A DNA stretch of 21,527 nt from Bacillota bacterium (GTDB lineage: Bacteria; Bacillota_C; Negativicutes; JAEYSJ01). Of the stretch, positions 1 to 7,965 are shown one piece after another. A program made the position numbers and the translations under genes. The notes under the pieces are model-generated. The model saw only the letters and a program-made list of their open reading frames with translations, did no database searches and was not told the DNA's origin. The first letter of the stretch is position 1. The number at the start of each line of letters is the position of its first letter. The stretch is taken from positions 1 through 21,527 of the forward strand of contig JAEYSJ010000049.1 of the NCBI GenBank assembly GCA_023434855.1, read 5' to 3'.

Positions 1-207
1 GGATGAGCCGCAGCCGAAATTCCGGTCGGCGACAATAATGTCCCCTGGCTTCACTTGCCCGGCAAAGGTGGTGTCAATATCTTCCATGCAGTGCGCTGCC
101 AATTCTTTGGGATCGGCGGTATTCAGATAGCGGGCCGGGATAATAACATCAGTGTCAATATTATCGCCATACCGCCATACTTTTCCTTCTAAAAAAGTCG
201 TGTTCAT
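1..207 (-). CDS. leuD: 3-isopropylmalate dehydratase small subunit (partial, N-terminal 69 residues)
   Basis: LeuD pairs with LeuC to isomerise 2-isopropylmalate to 3-isopropylmalate in the cytoplasmic leucine pathway. Only the N-terminus lies in the window; the frame is still open at base 1, at the conserved FGCGSS segment of the small-subunit swivel domain. The family is usually about 160-170 residues, so more than half is missing to the left. The ATG at 207 is preceded by GGGGAGG at a good distance, and begins one base after the leuC stop codon, so translation is probably coupled. The N-terminal segment with [15 protein letters not shown] is typical of the family. It is the last visible gene of the T-box-controlled ilv-leu operon. 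Confidence 0.95.
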   Translation of the reverse strand, partial: MNTTFLEGKVWRYGDNIDTDVIIPARYLNTADPKELAAHCMEDIDTTFAGQVKPGDIIVADRNFGCGSS

Positions 208-208
208 A

Positions 209-1468
209 TTATTGTACCTCCCCTGGCAGGGCAATGCGTCCTAGTATGGCGCTGGCGGCGGCTACTGCCGGTCCGGCCAGATATACTTCACTGTCCACGT
301 GGCCCATACGGCCGCGGAAATTACGGTTGGTGGTCGCCACTGTCCGCTCGCCGGCAGCCATGATACCCATGTGACCGCCGAGGCATGGACCGCAGGTGGG
401 AGTGCTGACTACCGCACCGGCTTCGATGAAGGTTTCAATATAGCCCTGTTTCATTGCTTCAAGATATACGGCCTGACTGCCGGGGATAACTATTGTCCGC
501 ACGTCAGGATGGACTTTCCGTCCGGTAAAAAGCCTGGCGGCCTGCTCCAGGTCTTCAATGCGCCCGTTGGTGCAGGAGCCTATTACCACCTGGTCAATAC
601 GGGTAGCCGGCATTTCGCTGACGGCCTTAACATTCTCCGGCAGGTGCGGCAAAGCCACTACCGGGGTCAGTTTGCTCAGGTCGATTTTCACTGTCCTGGC
701 ATATACGGCATCGCTGTCAGGGGCCACTTCTTCGTATTGTCTGTTAACCCGCCCCTGCAAATAAGCACGGGTAATGTCATCAACAGGGAAGATGCCGTTT
801 TTGGCTCCGGCTTCAATGGCCATATTGGCAATTGTCAGCCTGTCGGTCATTGACAGGGCGGCCACGCCCGGTCCGGCAAATTCCAGGGACTGATAGCGCG
901 CGCCATCCACCCCGATCATACCGATGAGTGTCAGGATAACGTCCTTGCCGCTCACCCATTCCGGCAGGGTGCCGGTCAGTTCGACTTTTATAGAAGACGG
1001 GACTTTGAACCAGGTTTCCCCTGCCGCCATGGCAGCGGCCATATCGGTGGAACCTACCCCGGTGGAGAAGGCACCTAACGCACCATAGGTGCAGGTGTGA
1101 GAGTCGGCACCGATGATTACTTCCCCCGGCGCGATCAGTCCTACTTCCGGTAACAGCACATGCTCTATACCCATACGGCCGATTTCAAAGTAGTTGACAA
1201 TCCCGTGTTTTTTTGCAAAATCGCGTAATATTTTCGCCTGTTCGGCTGATTTTATATCCTTGTTTGGGGTAAAGTGGTCAGGCACCAGGACAATTTTTTC
1301 CCGGTCGAAAACCGGTTTGCCGATGCGTTCAAATTCCTTGATCGCTGGCGGAGCAGTGATATCATTGCCCAGTACCAGGTCAACCCTGGCTTTTATCAGT
1401 TGGCCCGGTTCCACCCGGTCGAGGCCGGCATGGCGGGCAAAAATCTTTTCAGTTATAGTCATCCCCAT
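209..1468 (-). CDS. leuC: 3-isopropylmalate dehydratase large subunit
   Basis: This aconitase-family enzyme (419 residues) carries the [4Fe-4S] cluster that isomerises isopropylmalate together with LeuD. The three cluster ligands are visible: C299 in GSCTNGR, and C359 and C362 in TCGPC. The 60-residue and 3-residue spacings are those of the family. [15 protein letters not shown] near residue 130 is the usual substrate/cluster-proximal stretch. The open frame continues upstream to 1513, inside leuA. I chose the ATG at 1468 because it follows the leuA stop by two bases and has AAAGGGG about ten bases upstream; an internal ATG two codons later is an alternative. The length is normal for the bacterial LeuC2-like short form. 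Its place between leuA and leuD fits one polycistronic message. Confidence 0.96.
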   Translation of the reverse strand: MGMTITEKIFARHAGLDRVEPGQLIKARVDLVLGNDITAPPAIKEFERIGKPVFDREKIVLVPDHFTPNKDIKSAEQAKILRDFAKKHGIVNYFEIGRMGIEHVLLPEVGLIAPGEVIIGADSHTCTYGALGAFSTGVGSTDMAAAMAAGETWFKVPSSIKVELTGTLPEWVSGKDVILTLIGMIGVDGARYQSLEFAGPGVAALSMTDRLTIANMAIEAGAKNGIFPVDDITRAYLQGRVNRQYEEVAPDSDAVYARTVKIDLSKLTPVVALPHLPENVKAVSEMPATRIDQVVIGSCTNGRIEDLEQAARLFTGRKVHPDVRTIVIPGSQAVYLEAMKQGYIETFIEAGAVVSTPTCGPCLGGHMGIMAAGERTVATTNRNFRGRMGHVDSEVYLAGPAVAAASAILGRIALPGEVQ

Positions 1469-1470
1469 TG

Positions 1471-3024
1471 TTAAGCTTCCCCTTTCGTGGACTCCTGCTC
1501 CGGAACACCGCAAACCGCCAGCATTTTGTTAATAGCGTTGATATAGGCTTTGGCACTTGCTTCAATGACGTCAGTGCTTAAGCCGCGCCCGCTGAAAATA
1601 CGGCCGTCCCGCTCTACCCATACGGTGGCTTCGCCTAAGGCGTCCTCACCGGATGTAACTGCTTTAATTGCATAATCTTTTAGGGTAATGCTAAAACCGG
1701 TAGCCTGTTCAATGGCTTTAAAGGTGGCATCTACGGGGCCGTCGCCGCAGCAGGCATTTTCCACCATGCCGTTGCTTGTCTCCAGACGGACGGTGGCGGT
1801 AGCAAGCATTTGGTTGCCGCTGACCACATGATGGTAAGCCAGACGGTACCATTCCGGTTTCAGATTGGTTTTGTCATTGACGAGGGCTTCAATATCCTTG
1901 TCAAATACCATTTTCTTACGGTCAGCCAGTTCTTTAAACTGCATAAACAGGCTGTTTATTTTGTCACTGTCAAGTTCAAAACCAAGCTGCATGAGACGCT
2001 CCTCAAAAGCATGCCGGCCAGAGTGTTTGCCGAGGACAATGGCATTACGGCTGATGCCCACCGTTTCCGGGCGCATGATTTCATAGGTAAGCGTGTTATT
2101 CAGTACACCATGCTGGTGGATGCCTGACTCATGGGCAAACGCGTTGTCGCCGACCACTGATTTGCAGGGCGGAACAGCGATGCCTGTCAGGGTGCTGACC
2201 AGACGGGAAGTACGGTATATCTGCGTAGTTTCAATAGTAGTACGGGCCTTGTATAATTCCTTGCGGGTGAGCAGGGCCATCACCACTTCTTCCATAGCGG
2301 CATTGCCGGCCCGTTCGCCCAGGCCGTTGATGGTGCATTCCACCTGGGTGGCGCCATTGGCAATGGCTTCCAGGGAATTAGCCACCGACATGCCCAGATC
2401 GTCATGACAATGGACACTGATATCTGCTTTGTGAACATTGGGGACATTTTCCCTGATATATTTTATTAACGCGCCGAATTCGCCTGGTGTAACATAGCCA
2501 ACGGTGTCCGGCACATTGATTACTGTTGCTCCGGCCTCAATGGCGGCTGTATAGACCCTGCAGAGAAAGTCCCAGTCGGACCGTGAAGCGTCCTCTGCCG
2601 AGAACTCCACATCTGCCACGAATTGTCTGGCATAACGGACTGCCTCAGCGGCGTTGGCCAGAACCTGTTCCCGGGTCATTTTCAGCTTATATTCCATATG
2701 AATGTCACTTGTGGCGATAAAGGTATGTATCCGCGGGCGCTCAGCCTTTTGGAGCGCCTGTGATGCGGCATCAATATCCTTCTTATTCGCTCTGGCCAGG
2801 GCTGCGATAGTTGGCCCTTTCACTTGAGCCGCCACCTGCGTTACCGCGGCGAAATCGCCGGGGGAAGCGATAGGAAAACCGGCTTCAATTATATCTACCT
2901 TCATTTTGGCCAGCGCTTGCGCGATTTCAACCTTTTCCTCAACTTCCAGGCAAACTCCCGGGGTCTGTTCTCCGTCCCGGAGAGTGGTATCAAATATTTT
3001 AATTACAGGCGTAGTGTCTTCCAT
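1471..3024 (-). CDS. leuA: 2-isopropylmalate synthase
   Basis: LeuA condenses acetyl-CoA with 2-oxoisovalerate, the committed and usually leucine-inhibited step of leucine synthesis. The 517-residue protein has the HMG-CoA-lyase-like TIM barrel first, with [13 protein letters not shown] near residues 11-23 and the metal-binding HCHDD near residue 205. [13 protein letters not shown] follows, and then the C-terminal LeuA regulatory/dimer domain at about 390-510. Length is normal for the 510-520 residue class. The ATG at 3024 has AGAGGG about seven bases upstream. The gap to ilvC is filled by a family B palindromic repeat that ends five bases before this ribosome binding site. Citramalate or homocitrate synthase is less likely, given the neighbouring leuC and leuD and the domain layout. 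Confidence 0.95.
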   Translation of the reverse strand: MEDTTPVIKIFDTTLRDGEQTPGVCLEVEEKVEIAQALAKMKVDIIEAGFPIASPGDFAAVTQVAAQVKGPTIAALARANKKDIDAASQALQKAERPRIHTFIATSDIHMEYKLKMTREQVLANAAEAVRYARQFVADVEFSAEDASRSDWDFLCRVYTAAIEAGATVINVPDTVGYVTPGEFGALIKYIRENVPNVHKADISVHCHDDLGMSVANSLEAIANGATQVECTINGLGERAGNAAMEEVVMALLTRKELYKARTTIETTQIYRTSRLVSTLTGIAVPPCKSVVGDNAFAHESGIHQHGVLNNTLTYEIMRPETVGISRNAIVLGKHSGRHAFEERLMQLGFELDSDKINSLFMQFKELADRKKMVFDKDIEALVNDKTNLKPEWYRLAYHHVVSGNQMLATATVRLETSNGMVENACCGDGPVDATFKAIEQATGFSITLKDYAIKAVTSGEDALGEATVWVERDGRIFSGRGLSTDVIEASAKAYINAINKMLAVCGVPEQESTKGEA

Positions 3025-3041
3025 ATGCAGCCCTCTCTATA

Positions 3042-3302
3042 GAGTCTGGTTATAAACGCCCATCTGCGGCGCCGCACGAATGTCGGGAGACAATCCACAT
3101 AGAAATGAACTGCGATGATTAATCTGTCTCCAACAGAACGTGCCTGGCATTTCCAGGTCCTCAGCCCGTGCGCTCTCGAAGCGCATTCATATCAATAAGA
3201 TGCCGTCTCTCCGGTTATCTTATGTTCAATGTGCGGACAACCAGTACGCCTCCAGCCTTGAAATCCCAGGTGCCTAGCATCTGGACATTTCTAACCAGCC
3301 TC
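3042..3302. repeat. Family B palindromic element, long copy, between ilvC and leuA
   Basis: The left end reads GAGTCTGGTTATAAACGCCC. The right end, read on the other strand, is GAGGCTGGTTAGAAATGTCC. These form an imperfect inverted repeat shared with the copies at 4879-4953 and 19501-19580. The 261-bp interior has no ORF worth calling on either strand. The element fills almost the whole ilvC-leuA gap: it begins 11 bases after the ilvC stop and ends a few bases before the leuA ribosome binding site. It would therefore be transcribed as part of the operon mRNA. Confidence 0.65.
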
Positions 3303-3313
3303 ATTGATTTTCG

Positions 3314-4309
3314 TTATCTTTTCTTCAACCAGGACATCATGCCGCGCAGTTCTTTACCGACTGTTTCGATTTGATGTGCTGCTTCCTTGCGGCGGGTGGC
3401 AATGAATTGCGGGCGGTTAGCCTGATTCTCAAGAATCCAGTTTTTCGCAAAGATACCGTTTTGAATTTCCGATAATACCTTTTTCATTTCAGCGCGGGTA
3501 TCTTGGTTGATGATGCGCTTGCCAATCATGTAGTCGCCGTATTCGGCAGTATCGCTGATGGAATAGCGCATTGCTGCGAGACCGCCTTCATACATCAGGT
3601 CCACAATCAGTTTCAGCTCATGCAGACACTCGAAGTAAGCGATTTCCGGCTGGTAACCGGCTTCCACCAGAGTCTCAAAGCCTGCTTTAACAAGTTCGCT
3701 GGCACCGCCGCACAGTACGGCCTGCTCACCGAACAGGTCTGTTTCGGTTTCTTCCTTAAAGGTGGTAGTCAGTACACCGGCCCGGGCGCCGCCGATACCT
3801 TTGGCATAAGCCAAAGCCACATCCTGGGCTTTGCCGGTATAGTTCTGGTGAACAGCCATAACACAAGGCACACCGCCGCCTTCGGTAAATACCCGCCGTA
3901 CCAGATGGCCCGGTCCCTTGGGAGCAACCATAAATACATCAACATTGCTGGGCGGTACAATTTGGGCAAAGTGAATGTTAAAACCATGGGCAAAAGCTAA
4001 AGCTGCACCGTCTTTAAGATTGGACTCAATTTCTTCCCGGTAAACTTTGGCCTGTTTTTCGTCAGGGATAAGAATCATGGTAATATCGGCTTTGCTGACT
4101 GCTTCAGCCACCGGTGCCACAGCCAGGCCGTCTGCTTTGGCTTTGGCGATGGATTTGCTGGTGTCATGGAGACCAACGATAACTTTAACACCGCTATCTT
4201 TTAGGTTTAGGGCATGGGCATGGCCCTGGCTGCCATAACCAATAACAGCTACAGTTTTGTTCTGAATCATTTCCCAGTTAGCGTCTGCTTCATAATACAT
4301 TTTGCTCAT
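3314..4309 (-). CDS. ilvC: Ketol-acid reductoisomerase, class I (short form)
   Basis: IlvC rearranges and reduces acetolactate or acetohydroxybutyrate in valine/isoleucine synthesis. The 331-residue length is that of class I enzymes. The N-terminal Rossmann fold shows [13 protein letters not shown] (residues 24-36). Metal and catalytic acids are visible at D191, E195, E227 and E231 in the knotted helical C-domain. The cofactor-selecting loop reads GLHDTSKS (46-53), with H48 and D49 where NADPH enzymes usually have Arg and a neutral or basic residue; S51 and S53 are kept. The ATG at 4309 follows GGAGAAGG by six bases and overlaps the end of ilvN by 20 bases. The frame open up to 4372 is rejected as a start because it lies deep in ilvN without a ribosome binding site. 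Confidence 0.96.
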   Translation of the reverse strand: MSKMYYEADANWEMIQNKTVAVIGYGSQGHAHALNLKDSGVKVIVGLHDTSKSIAKAKADGLAVAPVAEAVSKADITMILIPDEKQAKVYREEIESNLKDGAALAFAHGFNIHFAQIVPPSNVDVFMVAPKGPGHLVRRVFTEGGGVPCVMAVHQNYTGKAQDVALAYAKGIGGARAGVLTTTFKEETETDLFGEQAVLCGGASELVKAGFETLVEAGYQPEIAYFECLHELKLIVDLMYEGGLAAMRYSISDTAEYGDYMIGKRIINQDTRAEMKKVLSEIQNGIFAKNWILENQANRPQFIATRRKEAAHQIETVGKELRGMMSWLKKR

Positions 4310-4823
4310 AAATATCCTTCTCCTCGCATGATAAATTTTGATAGATTGTATTTTCTCCCCGCGCCAGCCCAATTACACCGGTACGGATCATTTCAAGCAA
4401 GCCATACGGCACCAGCAAGTCGGCAAGAGCATTAATCTTGTCCTCATCGCCGGTAATTTCCAAAGTCAGTGTGTGTTCCTGCACATCAACGGCATTAGCC
4501 CTAAACACTTCAGCCAGCTTCAGCACTTCAGCACGACGATCGCCAACTCTGACTTTTAACAAAGCCATACCGCGGTTGACTGACGCATTATCCGCCAGGA
4601 CCTGCACCGCCACCACTTCAATAAGCTTTTCCAACTGCTTGATAACCTGGGCAACAATTGACTGGTCGCCGCACACTACCGCAGTAATTCGCGAATATTG
4701 AACATCCTGGGTCACACCTACCGCCAGGCTGTCAATATTAAACCCCCGGCGGGAAAACATACCGGCTACTCGTACCAGCACCCCCGGCTGATTTTGCACC
4801 AGAATTGACAATACCTGCTTCAC
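4290..4823 (-). CDS. ilvN: Acetolactate synthase small (regulatory) subunit
   Basis: This ACT-domain protein (177 residues) binds the catalytic subunit IlvB, stimulates it and confers valine feedback inhibition. The ACT domain occupies about residues 2-75, with [19 protein letters not shown] and FNIDSLAVG typical of IlvN/IlvH. The second, ALS-small-subunit C-terminal domain covers about 80-160, followed by a short extra tail. I place the start at the GTG at 4823 because a GGGAGGG ribosome binding site lies nine bases upstream and the protein then begins MKQVLSILV as in the family. The longer frame to 4862 adds residues that fit nothing. It is the first gene behind the T-box; its catalytic partner ilvB is absent from this window. 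Confidence 0.94.
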   Translation of the reverse strand: MKQVLSILVQNQPGVLVRVAGMFSRRGFNIDSLAVGVTQDVQYSRITAVVCGDQSIVAQVIKQLEKLIEVVAVQVLADNASVNRGMALLKVRVGDRRAEVLKLAEVFRANAVDVQEHTLTLEITGDEDKINALADLLVPYGLLEMIRTGVIGLARGENTIYQNLSCEEKDIYEQNVL

Positions 4824-4878
4824 AGCTACTTCCCTCCCCCTATAAGCGTGTTTAGGACACACGCAGCCTTAATTTAAT

Positions 4879-4953
4879 GAGACCGGTTCATAAACGTTCA
4901 GCAGCCGGGCCTGGAAAACCAGGCGGCATAAATGACCGTTTTTCAACAGGCTC
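4879..4953. repeat. Family B palindromic element, short copy, between T-box and ilvN
   Basis: The ends are GAGACCGGTTCATAAACG and, on the other strand, GAGCCTGTTGAAAAACGG, matching the ends of the other two family B copies. The centre holds a strong hairpin, GCCTGG-AAAA-CCAGGC (4909-4924). It lies between the T-box terminator and the ilvN ribosome binding site, so it would be in the read-through message only. Confidence 0.6.
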
Positions 4954-4966
4954 TTAAAAATATTAT

Positions 4967-5005
4967 AACCGCCCCTATTAACATTATATGTTAATAGGGG
5001 CGGTT
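4967..5005 (-). terminator. T-box leader terminator hairpin
   Basis: There is a perfect 18-bp stem (4967-4984 with 4988-5005) and a three-base loop, followed on the minus strand by ATAATATTTTT. The upstream half of the stem overlaps the region that the T-box bulge would pair with, giving the usual terminator/antiterminator choice. Confidence 0.85.
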
Positions 5006-5270
5006 TAACCCGCGGTACCACCCTACATTTTACTCTTATGCTGATAAAACAGCCTTCCGGTTAACGTCCGGCACGCTTTTGCCTAAAAGTATGGACACAA
5101 ATCGCCTGCCACACATGTTCAGCAAAAGAGTTCATGGGTGAGTTATCACAATAACACCGCACCGGTTCACAGCTGCCACCGGCTCTCTGGAGCGGTTATG
5201 CCATTGCTTTTGTCCCAATCATCACTTGTTTATAAGGAATATACAATTTAAAGGAATCAGTTGTAATGTT
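4967..5270 (-). promoter_or_regulatory. T-box leader of the ilv-leu operon, probably tRNA-Leu responsive
   Basis: On the minus strand the leader shows the T-box sequence AGGGTGGTACCGCG (5024-5011) just before the terminator. An AGAGAG bulge (5188-5183) and a stem I closed by CAAAAG/CTTTTG are also visible. Folding by eye places a specifier loop around GATAACTCACCC, making CTC (Leu, 5142-5140) followed by A the likely specifier codon; this assignment is less certain than the T-box itself. When uncharged tRNA binds, the antiterminator forms and ilvN-ilvC-leuACD are transcribed. The downstream leucine genes agree with a Leu specifier. Confidence 0.9.
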
Positions 5271-5276
5271 GTATAC

Positions 5277-5305
5277 ATTATGCCAATACATATGTGTTTT
5301 GTCAA
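5277..5305 (-). promoter_or_regulatory. Sigma-A-type promoter of the T-box/ilv-leu operon
   Basis: On the minus strand TTGACA (5305-5300) is followed after 17 bases by CATAAT (5282-5277), one base from the consensus -10. Transcription would start near 5270, just before the T-box leader. The promoter lies immediately beyond the dhaK terminator. Confidence 0.75.
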
Positions 5306-5327
5306 GCACTTTTTCAATTTTTGTAAA

Positions 5328-5347
5328 AAAACCGCTAGAGCGGTTTT
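5328..5347 (-). terminator. Intrinsic terminator downstream of dhaK
   Basis: AAAACCGC-TAGA-GCGGTTTT forms an 8-bp stem with a four-base loop. On the minus strand it runs into TTTTTTT. It is separated from the dhaK stop codon (5536) by repeat A1, whose left edge touches the stem. Confidence 0.8.
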
Positions 5348-5525
5348 GGGGATACGGCTAACCACAGAGGGCACAGAGGAATTATATTATTACTTATATT
5401 TTCCGGTTATGTGCTTAACTCACTGTATATTTCACCTGTTCACTCTCAGGGCTTACCTTAATTTCCAGCGAGATGTACATCGAGCCGTCTCACTCTGTGT
5501 CCTCTGTGTCCTCTGTGGTTCAAAA
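5348..5525. repeat. Family A inverted-repeat element, copy A1
   Basis: The left end is GGGGATACGGCTAACCACAGAGG with 9-bp units CACAGAGGG/CACAGAGGA. The right end is CTCTGTGTCCTCTGTGTCCTCTGTGGTTCAAAA written in shorter units (TCTGTGTCC repeated). The arms are reverse complements. Next to the right arm is the family core CGAGCCGT. It lies between the dhaK stop and its terminator. A 100-codon open frame through it is repeat-derived and not a gene. Confidence 0.85.
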
Positions 5526-5535
5526 TAATTCATTC

Positions 5536-6534
5536 TTAAAACTGAACAAATGCCGGTGTGTCGGCTGCTGCCAACAGCAGGTTTTTCGTTTCGGGGTCAA
5601 GTTTCAGCAGCGTAATGGAGAAGCCGGCGGTTTCAAAGGAGGTCATATAGTTGCCGACATAGGTTTTTACTGTGTCAATTTCTTTTTGGGCCAGCAGTTC
5701 GGCCACGCGGCGGTTAATTATATATAATTCCATAAGGGTTGCGGCTCCGAGCCCATTTACCAGTACAGCGACCTGATTCCCGGCGGAAAGCGGCATATCG
5801 GCAAAAATTTTCGCCATTAAACCGGTAATAATCTCATCAGCAGGCTTTACTTCCTCCCGGGAGGTGCCTGGTTCCCCATGAATGCCCACCCCGATTTCCA
5901 TTTCTTTTTCAGTCAGGACAAAGCCGGCATCTCCCCCGCCAGGCACAGTGCAGGATGACAAGGCTACCCCTATAGTGCGGGTATTGGCGATAACTTTTTT
6001 GGCCACCCGCTTGACTTCAGATAAATCTGCACCGGTTTCCGCCATGGCGCCGGCGATCTTATGAACAAAAATTGTTCCGGCAATCCCCCGTCTTCCTGAT
6101 GTCCGGGCGGTATTCTCTGCCGCCACATCATCATTGACAATCACTTTGTCAACTTTTATGCCGTCAGCTTCGGCCAGTTCGGCAGCCCTGTCAAATTCGA
6201 TAATATCCCCGATATAGTTCTGCACGATGAGCAGCACACCTTTGCCGCTGTCTACCGCTTTAATCCCTTCGTATACCTGACTTACCGCAGGCGAGGTGAA
6301 TACCGCCCCGGCAACGGCGCCGTCAAGCATGCCGTGTCCGACAAAACCGCAGTGGGAAGGCTCATGACCGCTGCCGCCGCCGCCAACTAGGGCCACTTTT
6401 CCCGGCACGGGACAATTGGCCCGTACCAGCACATTGTACCCTTCTACCCGGCGAAGGTATTGGGGATAAGCCAGTACAACCCCCTGCAGCATTTCTTCCA
6501 CGACTTGCCCGGGAATATTGATCACCTTTTTCAT
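5536..6534 (-). CDS. dhaK: Dihydroxyacetone kinase DhaK-type subunit
   Basis: DhaK binds dihydroxyacetone covalently as a hemiaminal to a histidine and presents it to the ATP- or phospho-DhaM-charged DhaL. The 332-residue protein shows GGGGSGHEPSHCGFVGHGML near residues 50-70. The substrate histidine is H219 in GIHGEPGTS, and TSGRRGIAGT and GLGAATLMELYI are also present, as in full-length DhaK. The ATG at 6534 has AAGGAGG ten bases upstream. No DhaL, DhaM or glycerol gene adjoins it. spoVAD lies upstream on the same strand and the ilv-leu promoter downstream. DhaK-like proteins also serve as regulators or act on other trioses, so the substrate is inferred. A repeat and then a terminator follow the stop. 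Confidence 0.9.
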   Translation of the reverse strand: MKKVINIPGQVVEEMLQGVVLAYPQYLRRVEGYNVLVRANCPVPGKVALVGGGGSGHEPSHCGFVGHGMLDGAVAGAVFTSPAVSQVYEGIKAVDSGKGVLLIVQNYIGDIIEFDRAAELAEADGIKVDKVIVNDDVAAENTARTSGRRGIAGTIFVHKIAGAMAETGADLSEVKRVAKKVIANTRTIGVALSSCTVPGGGDAGFVLTEKEMEIGVGIHGEPGTSREEVKPADEIITGLMAKIFADMPLSAGNQVAVLVNGLGAATLMELYIINRRVAELLAQKEIDTVKTYVGNYMTSFETAGFSITLLKLDPETKNLLLAAADTPAFVQF

Positions 6535-6631
6535 ACCATGTCAGCCTCCTTGCGACTTATATTTTGCAGGCACCTGCCAAAAGATCGCTTGTATCGCTAA
6601 CGGAGTGTGTTTCAAAAACACAGTCTCTAAC

Positions 6632-6660
6632 ATTATATGGTGAGGGTGATAGAATTAATT
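6632..6660 (-). promoter_or_regulatory. Possible dhaK promoter
   Basis: A perfect TATAAT (6637-6632) is present on the minus strand about 100 bases before dhaK. The -35 region at the right distance is only AT-rich (AATTAA), so the call is weak. A small inverted repeat (GAGTGTGTTT/AAACACAGTCTC, 6603-6627) would lie at or just after the start point. Confidence 0.35.
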
Positions 6661-6705
6661 CCTGCGAAGCTAAAACTTATGAAAAATAAAACACAAGACT
6701 ATCTG

Positions 6706-6734
6706 ACCGCCAAGGGCGCCAAGAACGCCAAGGG
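6706..6734. repeat. Family C iterated 9-bp repeat (CGCCAAGGG type)
   Basis: Three consecutive 9-bp units, CGCCAAGGG, CGCCAAGAA and CGCCAAGGG, are preceded by AC. The array lies 8 bases beyond the spoVAD stop. No opposing arm is found nearby. Its unit resembles the family A unit CACAGAGGG at six of nine positions. Confidence 0.6.
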
Positions 6735-6742
6735 ATTTATAT

Positions 6743-7747
6743 TTATATTTCTATGGCTACAGCATGGGCGATGCAGGGAATGGATTCCTTTTGCTGATAG
6801 GATAACGGACTATGTAAACAACCGGTGCCTAAAAATAATATTTTCTTCAGATTTCCCGCCAGCAGCATTTTATAGATATAGCCGCATAATACGACGGCGG
6901 AACTGGCACAACCGCTGGCACCGGAATGAGGATCCTGGCTCTCCTTGTATATCATGCAGCCGCAATCTTCGTAATTCTTTGCTATGTCAATTCCTTTTTC
7001 CTGGAGAAGCTGCATGGTTAAAGCTTTGCCAATGCGGCCCAAATCACCGGTATAAATCATATCATAATACGACGGCTGCCGGCCGGTGTCCTGCAGATGC
7101 TGCATTATCGTGTCGGCTGCAGCGGGCGCCATGGCCGGCCCCATGGTATTGGGGTCTTTCAGGCCCATATCAACTATCTTGCCAATGGTTGCTGCCGTAA
7201 CCCGCGGCCCGATGCCTGTTTCCGACAAAACCACCGCACCGGAACCGGTAACTGTCCACTGGGCTGTCGGCGGACGCTGTACGCCGAGCTCTGTGGGAAA
7301 ACGGTACTGGCGTTCGGCGGTATCATGGTGGCTGGAAACCGCCGCCACTACTTTGCTGGCAAAACCGCCGTCAACCATCATTGAACCGATCAGGGTGCTT
7401 TCTGCCATCGTTGAGCAGGCGCCATACAACCCCAGAAACGGCCTTGCCGCACTTCTCATGGCAAAATGGGTCGCGACCAACTGGTTAAGCAAGTCCCCTG
7501 CCAATATACAATCAACCTGTTGCAACGAACTGTCATCTTTTTTTATTGCCGTATTTATGGTCTGTTCCATCATGTAGGACTCACACTTTTCCCAGGATTC
7601 CTGCCCGTTGATATTGTCCTGCATCACTTCATCAAAGAACTCTCCCAGGAGACCCTGGCCTTCCATCGGACCGCCAATGCATGCAGTACTGGTGATTACC
7701 GGCGGATTGGCAAACATCATACTCTGCCCGCCCTTTTTTTTCTTCAC
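6743..7747 (-). CDS. spoVAD: Stage V sporulation protein AD
   Basis: SpoVAD is a thiolase-fold protein of the spore SpoVA machinery that moves dipicolinic acid into the forespore. The 334-residue length matches the family. Family stretches are clear: VITSTACIGGPMEGQG near the N-terminus, LYGACSTMAES with its cysteine near residue 115, SSHHDTAERQYRFP near 150, and QWTVTGSGAVVLSE near 175. The GTG at 7747 is preceded by GGGGGTGGG; ATG codons at 7720 or 7717 are alternatives and would remove a lysine-rich start. spoVAC and spoVAE, its normal partners, do not adjoin it. A candidate sigma-G promoter lies just upstream. Its C-terminal codons border the family C repeat. Confidence 0.92.
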   Translation of the reverse strand: MKKKKGGQSMMFANPPVITSTACIGGPMEGQGLLGEFFDEVMQDNINGQESWEKCESYMMEQTINTAIKKDDSSLQQVDCILAGDLLNQLVATHFAMRSAARPFLGLYGACSTMAESTLIGSMMVDGGFASKVVAAVSSHHDTAERQYRFPTELGVQRPPTAQWTVTGSGAVVLSETGIGPRVTAATIGKIVDMGLKDPNTMGPAMAPAAADTIMQHLQDTGRQPSYYDMIYTGDLGRIGKALTMQLLQEKGIDIAKNYEDCGCMIYKESQDPHSGASGCASSAVVLCGYIYKMLLAGNLKKILFLGTGCLHSPLSYQQKESIPCIAHAVAIEI

Positions 7748-7792
7748 TTACCCACCCCCGTAAATCCATCAGTATTTGTTAATTTCTATTTT

Positions 7793-7823
7793 TATCATGA
7801 GTTAAATAAATAATTCATAAGCA
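7793..7823 (-). promoter_or_regulatory. Candidate sigma-G (forespore) promoter of spoVAD
   Basis: On the minus strand TGCTTA (7823-7818), 18 bases, then CATGATA (7799-7793). Compared with the published sigma-G consensus (TGMATR, 17-18 bases, CATNMTA), five of six -35 bases and all defined -10 bases agree. The start would be about 40 bases before the spoVAD start. The match in an AT-rich gap could still be chance. Confidence 0.4.
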
Positions 7824-7850
7824 GCTGCAGTAAAAATCGCCTATAACTTC

Positions 7851-7873
7851 CACTTATAAAATTACCATAAGTG
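7851..7873. promoter_or_regulatory. Inverted repeat, possible operator in the divergent spoVAD/activator-gene gap
   Basis: CACTTAT and ATAAGTG form a perfect 7-bp inverted repeat separated by nine bases. It lies about 90 bases before the plus-strand gene at 7966 and 28 bases behind the candidate spoVAD promoter. It is not followed by a T-tract on either strand, so it is not a terminator. Binding by a regulator is an inference. Confidence 0.35.
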
Positions 7874-7965
7874 ACACATTAATAAACTAGTTGAGTGAAC
7901 CGGCGCGCCAATAGCAAGAGACTCTGTCCACTATTTTGACAACTACTTGGATAAGGATGATTTCT

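Noticed and set aside
299..853. Long opposite-strand open frame inside leuC (also 3503-4000 in ilvC, 20010-20567 in hypE)
   Set aside because: These are shadows of strongly supported genes, without family resemblance or start signals.
5348..5525. Family A hairpins as ordinary intrinsic terminators
   Set aside because: The arms are far apart (about 50-200 bases) and the right arm is followed by CAAAA on the plus strand, with no T-tract on either side; true terminators stand next to most copies.
5226..5528. A 100-codon plus-strand open frame ending in CVLCVLCGSK
   Set aside because: The C-terminal half is the translated family A right arm, and the rest is the T-box promoter region and dhaK terminator on the other strand.
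6603..6627. GAGTGTGTTT/AAACACAGTCTC as a fourth family B copy or a spoVAD terminator
   Set aside because: It shares only the general GAG...CTGT pattern, is far shorter than the other copies, and has no T-tract; kept only as a note under the dhaK promoter.
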